From the NCBI GenBank assembly GCA_964607245.1, contig CAZSIB010000020.1:1-10950 (forward strand): a DNA stretch of 10,950 nucleotides. Reading direction: 5' to 3'. Origin of the DNA: CAZLPZ01 sp964607245. GTDB lineage: Bacteria > Pseudomonadota > Alphaproteobacteria > Micavibrionales > Micavibrionaceae. This document shows, piece after piece, positions 5,762 through 10,950 of this stretch. The notes beneath the pieces were generated by a model. That model saw nothing but the letters and a program-made list of their open reading frames with translations. It had not been told where the DNA came from and ran no database searches. Position 1 is the stretch's first letter. Each line of letters opens with the position of its first letter. The translations under genes and the position numbers were made by a program.

Positions 5762-5782
5762 GAAACGAAAGAATTCGTTTTC
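5762..5782. repeat. Hairpin in the gap before the first DUF6782-like gene
   Basis: GAAACGAA (5762-5769), an AGAA loop and TTCGTTTTC (5774-5782) form an AT-rich stem with one bulged base. It ends just before the AAGGA Shine-Dalgarno (5786-5790) of the gene at 5800. No long T-run follows, so it is a poor terminator; it may be a message leader structure. The rest of the 5645-5799 gap shows no gene and no clear promoter. Confidence 0.3.
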
Positions 5783-5799
5783 ATTAAGGATATCTAAAG

Positions 5800-7080
5800 A
5801 TGACGACCAAGACACCCGAAGGGGACACACCGGTGATGGGCCATGCGCCACTGATGCGTATGGCGTATACGCTGAATAACACACAACCCGTGCGCTGTAC
5901 CTATGTCAGTGACGAACCCCTCTTTTATATTGATGCCCCGATTGTGGATGATGAATCGATGTCATTCGATATGGATGATGATCTTTTTCTGGCGCTTTCA
6001 GAAATGGATGACGCGATGTTACCCGCGTCGCTGGATCAACCAACCGCGGCCGCAAAAGATGTCGATGATCTTTTCAATGAACAATTTGGCCAAAAAGAAA
6101 CTCAATCTCCCGCGCTTGATGACACGTTGGCCATTTTAAATCAAAGCCGTATGGCCAAGGCGCTTTTGGATTTTGCGGCGGAACAGCATGTATCGATTGC
6201 CGTGACCCCGCAAATCGCCCCGATTTTTTATGACCGTATGGCGGGGCAGATCACGCTGCGCCCAGGGCTGTCCAGTTCTCAGCAGATGATTTTCTTGACC
6301 CGTGAGCTCCGCCGCGTTTGGCAACACCGCCAAGGCGCGTTGATCCATCCGATGCTGTTTCATCCGGATCATGCAATTGTGATTAACCGGGTTCAGGCAG
6401 CGGATCTTGCGGTCTCGACCATCCGGATCGCCTGGGAACTACGTCTTGCCGGACAAACGGCCTTGTGGCAGGAACTGGATCAAAACGGTCAAGATGATAT
6501 GACGCGCGCCTTTGCCCGTGAAGCGCATGCGGATTTTCGCGCGCTCAATAACGGACATGCGGCCGCGGCGGCCTTTGAAACATGGTTCTTATCGGAACGG
6601 TGTCGATCTTTTGATCGCACTTTGATCCAGCAGATGCTCGCGGATTACCAATCTTATGTCGTGCGGGCAGGTCATGCCGACACATCCCGTGTCTTGACCC
6701 AACAATTACTCGCGGCCTTGGGCGCCATGCCCTACGGCAAAAATTACCTTGCAGGCTATGCCGCAACGATCCTGGCCGACCCCATATTTACAGATATCCG
6801 TGACCGTTCGAACGCGAATTTCTTGTGGTTTATCAAGTTCGAACAGTCATTCAGGGCGACGGAACGGGACTTGCAGCAGAAGGCAGACACAACATCGTCT
6901 GTCTCTGCTTGCAAGGACCCGTCTGCCCATGGCTCCGCCGCGCCCGCCCAAATTCTTCAACTGCCGGTCACGACCGGGTATACCGGACAACGACCCGCGC
7001 GGCGTCACGCGCCCCATGGGCCGGTCGCCGACATTATCGACCTTGACCGCTGGCGGCGTCACGCGCGCCGTTCGTCCTGA
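5800..7080 (+). CDS. DUF6782-like metallopeptidase-related protein without HExxH (paralogue A)
   Basis: This 426-residue protein is cytoplasmic by appearance (no signal peptide or membrane span). Residues 1-105 are variable and strongly acidic (VDDESMSFDMDDDLF, 49-63). Residues about 110-290 resemble, from memory, the alphaproteobacterial DUF6782 'putative metallopeptidase' domain. Visible parts are SRMAKALLDFAAEQHVSIAV (116-135), YDRMAGQITLRPG (144-156), then a helix where members carry an HELRHAWQ-type zinc motif. Here that helix is TRELRRVWQHRQG (167-179): the glutamate remains but both zinc histidines are replaced by arginine. NRVQAADLAVSTIRIAWELR (196-215) and AFETWF (258-263) follow. 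The tail is basic and Pro/Arg-rich. It is probably a non-catalytic relative that binds something unknown. AAGGA lies 9 bases before the ATG. The next gene is a paralogue 22 bases downstream. Confidence 0.6.
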   Translation: MTTKTPEGDTPVMGHAPLMRMAYTLNNTQPVRCTYVSDEPLFYIDAPIVDDESMSFDMDDDLFLALSEMDDAMLPASLDQPTAAAKDVDDLFNEQFGQKETQSPALDDTLAILNQSRMAKALLDFAAEQHVSIAVTPQIAPIFYDRMAGQITLRPGLSSSQQMIFLTRELRRVWQHRQGALIHPMLFHPDHAIVINRVQAADLAVSTIRIAWELRLAGQTALWQELDQNGQDDMTRAFAREAHADFRALNNGHAAAAAFETWFLSERCRSFDRTLIQQMLADYQSYVVRAGHADTSRVLTQQLLAALGAMPYGKNYLAGYAATILADPIFTDIRDRSNANFLWFIKFEQSFRATERDLQQKADTTSSVSACKDPSAHGSAAPAQILQLPVTTGYTGQRPARRHAPHGPVADIIDLDRWRRHARRSS

Positions 7081-7102
7081 TATTTTTCCTCAAGAGGGCG
7101 CC

Positions 7103-8074
7103 ATGTTTTTCCGCACCCGGACTCTTCTTGATCTTGTTTCTGATCAAGATATGGTTTCACGCGCCCTTGTGACCTATCCGGGTGCGTCGGATGCGACTCC
7201 TGCATTGCGGTTTGATGCGGTTACATCAAGACATCCTTTGGCTCTGGCATTTCAAGAACTACAAGATCAATTGTGTGGCACGGAAATGGGAAATGCCCTG
7301 GTTCTTCAGGCAAAAGAATTTGGCTATGAAATCGAATTTGACACACATCGTGATGATGGTTTAGTCCAGATTGATACGGTCGCGCGCCGACTTTTGTTAC
7401 CAGGGTATGATTTGAGTGAAGCGGCCCAAGCACGGTCTGTTTATTTTCTTCATGAATTTCAGTGGAATATTTTGCGTGGTCTACGCCTGATTGACCTGGC
7501 CGAGAATATGCGGCTGCCGCGATTGCTTCGTCCCGATCACATGATCCGGGCCGTGCGTCTCGTTGCTGCAGATCAAACGGCGGTCGCCATCACATTGCTT
7601 TGGGCGATACATCGGGACATGCCGGGTCTGTGGCGACATGTGCTGGGCGGTGCCTGTGGGGATATGGCCCGGTACTTGACGGGCACGACCCAAAAAATGT
7701 CACACGGTCTCACGGCCCATGATATCAAAGAAATTCTTTTTGCCTGGTACGCAGATCAAAATCGCGTTTCTGCGGTTGATCAAACGACGCTCGCGCTTCT
7801 CGATGAAACATTAGGGTGCGCCAAAGCCCCGCGGCTTTATCAAGCGCAGCTGACAAAACAAAGTATTGCGCATCTTTGTACATTGATCGGACAAACGCCC
7901 TATATCCAGAGCAAGGATCATCCGGTTTTGGAGATGATTCAGCAGGGGCCTGAACTCGACCTTATTGGACAACGGCATCTTCACCAGATTATGAATGAAC
8001 AAGATGTCGTGATGGTGCACAATGTCGGATTTCGTGATGCACACCTTGCGCGGCGTATTTTCCCCGAAGCATGA
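7103..8074 (+). CDS. DUF6782-like metallopeptidase-related protein (paralogue B)
   Basis: I chose the ATG at 7103, giving 323 residues, because AAGAGGG precedes it and upstream codons in this frame overlap the previous gene. The protein is a divergent copy of its neighbour. HMIRAVRLVAADQTAVAITL (146-165) with LLRPDH before it corresponds to FHPDHAIVINRVQAADLAVS there, and MGNALVLQAKEFGYEIEF (62-79) to MAKALLDFAAEQHVSIAV. ILFAWYADQNR and the TPYIQSKDHPV block match the neighbour's AFETWFLSERC and MPYGKNYLAG. At the expected zinc-motif helix it has FLHEFQWNILRG (115-126): His117 and Glu118 remain, but the second histidine of HExxH is Trp121, so protease activity is doubtful. Its stop overlaps the coaE start (ATGA), implying translational coupling. 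Function is unknown. Confidence 0.65.
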   Translation: MFFRTRTLLDLVSDQDMVSRALVTYPGASDATPALRFDAVTSRHPLALAFQELQDQLCGTEMGNALVLQAKEFGYEIEFDTHRDDGLVQIDTVARRLLLPGYDLSEAAQARSVYFLHEFQWNILRGLRLIDLAENMRLPRLLRPDHMIRAVRLVAADQTAVAITLLWAIHRDMPGLWRHVLGGACGDMARYLTGTTQKMSHGLTAHDIKEILFAWYADQNRVSAVDQTTLALLDETLGCAKAPRLYQAQLTKQSIAHLCTLIGQTPYIQSKDHPVLEMIQQGPELDLIGQRHLHQIMNEQDVVMVHNVGFRDAHLARRIFPEA

Positions 8075-8706
8075 TTATCATCGGTATCACAGGCGGAATT
8101 GGCATGGGCAAAACGGCCGTGGCGCGGATGCTTGCGGCCTGGGGTATCCCGGTTTTTAATGCCGATGATTACGTACACCGGGCCCTCAATGCACGTGGAA
8201 TTGCTGTCACCGCTGTGGCTTCCGCCTTTCCGGCAAGTTATGACCGCGCACGCCAAAAGATTGACCGACAAAAGCTGGGTGCCGTTATTTTTAAAAACCC
8301 GCGTGCGCGCGGAAAACTGGAGGCCATTCTGCACCCGCTTGTCCGGGCTGCAGAAGAACGGTTTATTCATCGCCATGCACGTGGGGGATCCTCGGTCATC
8401 GCGATGGATATCCCGCTTTTGTTTGAAACCGGGGCTCAGGAATTGGTGAATGTGGTGCTCTGCGTCTCCGCGCCCCCAGAGATCCGCCGCGCCCGTGTGC
8501 TCTCCCGACCAGGAATGACGGAAAGTAAGTTTAAGGCCATCATTGCGGCCCAAATGCCCGAAAAAACGCGTCAAAAGAAATCGGATGTGATTTTGGAGAC
8601 GGGCGGCACACCCGAAAAGACAGCACGGGATTTACAAAAGATCCTAAAGCAATTAAAAAAGAGCGATGCGCGAAATCGTTCTCGACACCGAAACAACGGG
8701 GTTTGA
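8071..8706 (+). CDS. coaE: Dephospho-CoA kinase
   Basis: CoaE phosphorylates the 3'-hydroxyl of dephospho-CoA, the last step of coenzyme A synthesis. The 211-residue protein opens with MIIIGITGGIGMGKT, whose P-loop is residues 8-15. The substrate-side motif is FNADDYVHRAL (29-39). LEAILHPLV (83-91) and MDIPLLFETG (112-121) are typical CoaE blocks. QMPEKTRQKKSD (161-172) corresponds to the family's Q-M-x-x-x-x-R-x-x-x-A-D lid region. Its ATG overlaps the preceding stop as ATGA. The last 14 codons overlap the start of dnaQ by 41 bases, giving a basic tail (DARNRSRHRNNGV) that is not typical and is probably a by-product of the overlap. Confidence 0.95.
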   Translation: MIIIGITGGIGMGKTAVARMLAAWGIPVFNADDYVHRALNARGIAVTAVASAFPASYDRARQKIDRQKLGAVIFKNPRARGKLEAILHPLVRAAEERFIHRHARGGSSVIAMDIPLLFETGAQELVNVVLCVSAPPEIRRARVLSRPGMTESKFKAIIAAQMPEKTRQKKSDVILETGGTPEKTARDLQKILKQLKKSDARNRSRHRNNGV

Positions 8707-9361
8707 CCCCAAAGATGGACACCGATTGATTGAAATCGGATGTCTGGAACTTCACCACTATGTCCCGACGGGCGTGACATTTCATCAATATTTAAACCCC
8801 GAACGCGATGTTCCGGCCGACGCCGTCGCGGTGCATGGCCTGACAACCGAATTTTTAACCGACAAGCCGCTGATGGCGGAAGTGGTTGAAAAATTCCTGG
8901 ATTTTATCGCGGACACGACGCTTGTCATTCACAATGCCGAATTTGATTTAAAATTTCTCAATGCGGAACTCAAACGCCTGGGCTTCCCGGCGCTTCAGAA
9001 TCCGGTGATTGATACGGTTCACATGGCGCGACAAAAATATCCAGGTCAGCCCGCAAATTTGGATGCGCTCTGTCGGCGGTTCAAGATTGATCATACAAAC
9101 CGAACGCTTCACGGCGCCCTTTTGGATGCAGGGCTTTTGGCCGAGGTCTATCTTGAAATGCGGGGCGGGCGTCAACAGGGCTTGGCCCTGAAAGAGGACG
9201 ATGCCTCATTGCGCGCAGAACAACGTTCGGTTACATCCAAAACGACATATAGAACGCACCATGCACGCCTGTCGGTTGTATCAGATCTAGAGAGAGCTGC
9301 GCATGAAAATTTAGTTGCGGCTTTGGGCGAAGGGGCGATCTGGAAGAAATACAAAAGTTGA
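8666..9361 (+). CDS. dnaQ: DNA polymerase III epsilon subunit (3'-5' proofreading exonuclease)
   Basis: DnaQ removes misincorporated bases during chromosome replication as part of the polymerase III core. This 231-residue protein has all three exonuclease motifs of the DEDDh class. Exo I is IVLDTETTG with Asp7 and Glu9. Exo II is HNAEFDLKFL with Asp94. Exo III is LHGALLDAGLLAEVY with His149 and Asp154. The conserved motif starts at residue 4, so the ATG at 8666 inside coaE must be used or nearly so. Residues 170-231 are a polar linker and tail that in this family bind the polymerase alpha subunit. coaE followed by dnaQ and a convergent secB is a common alphaproteobacterial arrangement near the origin. 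Confidence 0.96.
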   Translation: MREIVLDTETTGFDPKDGHRLIEIGCLELHHYVPTGVTFHQYLNPERDVPADAVAVHGLTTEFLTDKPLMAEVVEKFLDFIADTTLVIHNAEFDLKFLNAELKRLGFPALQNPVIDTVHMARQKYPGQPANLDALCRRFKIDHTNRTLHGALLDAGLLAEVYLEMRGGRQQGLALKEDDASLRAEQRSVTSKTTYRTHHARLSVVSDLERAAHENLVAALGEGAIWKKYKS

Positions 9362-9362
9362 A

Positions 9363-9378
9363 ACGGTTATTGAACCGT
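9363..9378. terminator. Short inverted repeat between convergent dnaQ and secB
   Basis: ACGGTT (9363-9368), an ATTG loop and AACCGT (9373-9378) form a 6-base stem in the 5-base gap and the end of secB. A six-T run follows on the plus strand at 9388-9393, but ten bases away; on the minus strand only a broken T-run follows. It may help end both transcripts, but it is weak as an intrinsic terminator. Confidence 0.3.
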
Positions 9379-9846
9379 GTCGGCGTCTTTTTTGCCAAAC
9401 CGTTCCATATACATCGCGCCAAAATCAACAGGGGTCAGCATCAAGGGCGGGAATCCGCCGCTCGCCACCATATCGGACAAAATTTGGCGCACAAAAGGGA
9501 ACCCCAGTTTGGGCACCTCGATTAACAAAACTGCATGACGCTGGTTTTCGGGGATTTGATCGAGCGACACCGCAACGGCATAATCCAAATCGACTAGAAA
9601 TAACGGGTGGTCGCCGCGCATGGCGCGCACGCGCAGTTGAATCGTCACTTCAAACAAAGATTTAATCTTATCATCCGGAATATTCTTGGCCTCAAGATTG
9701 ATCGACACGTTCATCTCGGGGGCAAGATTCCCACGTAACGAGAGCGGCGCGCCTGGATTTTCAAATGACGCGTCTTTTAGATATTGGGCATGCACAACCA
9801 AAGGTAGGTTTTGAACGGTGATGGGGGTTTGCGCGGAATCGGTCAT
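9367..9846 (-). CDS. secB: Protein-export chaperone SecB
   Basis: SecB is a cytoplasmic tetramer that keeps precursor proteins unfolded and hands them to SecA. The 159-residue length is usual for alphaproteobacteria. Family blocks are visible: VHAQYLKDASFENPGAP (18-34), NVSINLEAKNI (46-56), FEVTIQLRVRA (65-75), VDLDYAVAVSLDQIPENQ (85-102) and LIEVPKLGFPFVRQILSDMV followed by ASGGFPPLMLTPVDFGAMY (to about 148). SD AAGGAT precedes the ATG at 9846. It lies 33 bases after the mlaF stop on the same strand, so both may share a transcript, and it converges on dnaQ. Confidence 0.96.
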   Translation of the reverse strand: MTDSAQTPITVQNLPLVVHAQYLKDASFENPGAPLSLRGNLAPEMNVSINLEAKNIPDDKIKSLFEVTIQLRVRAMRGDHPLFLVDLDYAVAVSLDQIPENQRHAVLLIEVPKLGFPFVRQILSDMVASGGFPPLMLTPVDFGAMYMERFGKKDADTVQ

Positions 9847-9879
9847 GATTCATCCTTGATGAAGAAAAGAGAAAGGGGG

Positions 9880-10704
9880 TTAAACAAATTTAATGGGGCC
9901 CTCGGCACGCCCATAAATAAACTGGTCGACATACGGGTTGCCCGAATGATCAAGATCATCCACAGCCCCACGCCAAATAATCTGACCATCATAAATCATG
10001 GCGACGTCATCGGCAATTTTACGCACCGATCCCATGTCATGGGTGATGGACAGGGCCGTTGCCCCCAAATCGCGCACGCACTGAACAATCAAATCGTTAA
10101 TCACATCGGCGGTAATGGGGTCAAGTCCCGTGGTGGGTTCATCAAAGAAAATGACGCGCGGGTTGGCCGCAATCGCACGGGCCAGAGACACGCGTTTTTG
10201 CATCCCGCCGGATAACTCGCTGGGGTACAGTTCGCCCACATGCGCCCCCAAGCCGACCGCGCGGAGTTTTTCAATCGCAATGCCGCGCGCGGCCTCACGC
10301 TCCATCCCTTGTGCTTGGATCAGGCGAAAGGCGACGTTCTCCCAAACTTTTAAGGAATCAAATAACGCGCCGCCTTGAAACAGCATGCCAAATTGGCCCA
10401 TCAAATCATCCCGCGCGCGTCCGCGGATGCCGACGACGTTTTGGCCATCGACCAGGATTTCCCCCTGGTCCGGGGCCATCAAACCCAAAATGCATTTCAG
10501 CATGACCGATTTCCCCGTGCCCGACCCGCCAATGACGACCAGCGACCGCCCCTCGGGCACGTCCAGGTTCAAGCCTTTTAAGACTTTTTTTGGTCCGAAT
10601 GATTTCGTGACGTCATTTAAGGAGATTTTTGTCTGGCCCTTATGGGCCAAAGAATCATCGACTCGCGGAGTAGACTTAATCGGTTGTGCTATCATTTTTT
10701 TCAT
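9880..10704 (-). CDS. mlaF: MlaF-type ABC transporter ATPase (phospholipid / lipid-asymmetry transport)
   Basis: MlaF is the cytoplasmic ATPase of the Mla/MCE system, which moves phospholipids between the inner membrane and the periplasmic carrier to keep the outer membrane asymmetric. The 274 residues carry a complete nucleotide-binding domain: Walker A GGSGTGKS (59-66), Q-loop MLFQGGALFDSL (107-118), signature PSELSGGMQKR (161-171), Walker B VIFFDEPTTGLDP (184-196) and switch His222 in SITHD. The GGALFDSL and C-terminal QFIYGRAEGPIKF (261-273) are typical of MlaF/Ttg2A rather than other ABC ATPases. The first 25 residues are polar and non-conserved. The ATG at 10704 has no clear ribosome-binding site; an in-frame ATG at 10695 is an alternative. 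The partner permease mlaE is not seen in the window, and the frame upstream does not resemble its C-terminus. Confidence 0.92.
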   Translation of the reverse strand: MKKMIAQPIKSTPRVDDSLAHKGQTKISLNDVTKSFGPKKVLKGLNLDVPEGRSLVVIGGSGTGKSVMLKCILGLMAPDQGEILVDGQNVVGIRGRARDDLMGQFGMLFQGGALFDSLKVWENVAFRLIQAQGMEREAARGIAIEKLRAVGLGAHVGELYPSELSGGMQKRVSLARAIAANPRVIFFDEPTTGLDPITADVINDLIVQCVRDLGATALSITHDMGSVRKIADDVAMIYDGQIIWRGAVDDLDHSGNPYVDQFIYGRAEGPIKFV

Positions 10705-10741
10705 TTTTACATAACTATAAATAGATAAGACGTTATGAGGT

Positions 10742-10950
10742 TTAGTTCGGTGATGGCGTCTGAGTATAAAATGATTTCTTTAAATTTAACTGGGCACGAA
10801 AGGTGTTCCATTCGTCTTTTGAGAGCTCCCATAATTCTGATTCGGTATAGGCGGGATCCATATATTTCTTGGGTAATCGTCCAAGAGGTCGCGCGCCGGT
10901 TTTCATTTTGATTCGTCCCGACCGATTATTTCCAACAGCGTTTGCAAAAA
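10742..10950 (-). CDS. Unrecognised reading frame, C-terminal part or small protein
   Basis: On the minus strand this frame is open from the window edge to the TAA at 10742-10744. If it starts at the ATG at 10904-10906 it encodes 54 residues beginning MKTGARPLGRLPKKYMDPAY. Upstream codons (FANAVGNNRSGRIK) are also open, so it may be the end of a longer gene. The segment TESELWELSKDEWNTFRAQL is helical and acidic, following a basic start. I recognise no family. The codons look gene-like and no alternative gene occupies this stretch. It is 37 bases upstream of mlaF on the same strand and could be co-transcribed. Confidence 0.45.
   Translation of the reverse strand, partial: FANAVGNNRSGRIKMKTGARPLGRLPKKYMDPAYTESELWELSKDEWNTFRAQLNLKKSFYTQTPSPN

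Noticed and set aside
6749..7102. Upstream extension of the second DUF6782-like gene
   Set aside because: These 118 codons overlap the first paralogue's C-terminus in another frame; the ATG at 7103 has a good AAGAGGG ribosome-binding site.
7981..8574. Minus-strand 197-codon frame
   Set aside because: It is antisense to the clearly coding coaE and the end of the preceding gene, and resembles no protein family.
1..10950. CRISPR array, toxin-antitoxin pair, defence island, insertion sequence, tRNA or riboswitch
   Set aside because: No repeat-spacer pattern, transposase-like protein, tRNA cloverleaf or recognised defence domain was seen on either strand.

Overview
The window reads as alphaproteobacterial chromosome (bacterial, moderate GC). 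It carries the replication-origin neighbourhood that is conserved in several alphaproteobacteria. The order rho - hemJ - hemH - hemE on the minus strand, an AT-rich gap with DnaA boxes, then a short conserved hypothetical on the plus strand matches the hemE/RP001 arrangement around the origins of Caulobacter and Rickettsia. The following coaE - dnaQ, facing a minus-strand secB, is also a familiar alphaproteobacterial neighbourhood. I cannot name the genus.

Left part (1-4669, minus strand). hemE, hemH and hemJ are packed with 3-base gaps and encode three late haem-synthesis enzymes: uroporphyrinogen decarboxylase, ferrochelatase with a four-cysteine tail, and the HemJ membrane oxidase. Next comes a gene for a Fis-type helix-turn-helix protein with its own candidate promoter. 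Last is rho, cut by the window edge after 310 codons. rho has a good sigma70-type promoter (TTGACT-17-TATAAA) and a leader of about 190 bases. A 28-base near-perfect palindrome lies just upstream of this promoter. Half of its core recurs exactly 50 bases away inside the promoter, which looks like an operator pair.

Middle (4670-5029). This 360-base intergenic stretch is the candidate oriC. It has two perfect DnaA boxes, one single-mismatch box, weaker ones, GANTC methylation motifs, and a tandem TGAGATCAA repeat resembling unwinding-element or IHF-type sites. A candidate hemE promoter overlaps the DnaA-box cluster, and a hairpin covers the hemE ribosome-binding region.

Right part (5030-9361, plus strand). 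The RP001-like conserved protein is followed by two tandem paralogous genes, 426 and 323 codons long. They resemble the DUF6782 'putative metallopeptidase' family but lack an intact HExxH motif. These occupy the place where maf and aroE often sit in relatives. They run straight into coaE (dephospho-CoA kinase; ATGA overlap), which overlaps dnaQ (DNA polymerase III epsilon) by 41 bases.

Right end (9367-10950, minus strand). secB (export chaperone) converges on dnaQ with a 5-base gap. It is preceded by mlaF (ATPase of the Mla phospholipid transporter), and by the C-terminal end of an unrecognised reading frame at the window edge. No RNA genes, insertion sequences, CRISPR arrays or defence genes were seen. 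The most unusual items are the degenerate metallopeptidase-like pair beside the origin, and the HTH regulator inserted between the haem genes and rho with its nearby operator-like sites.
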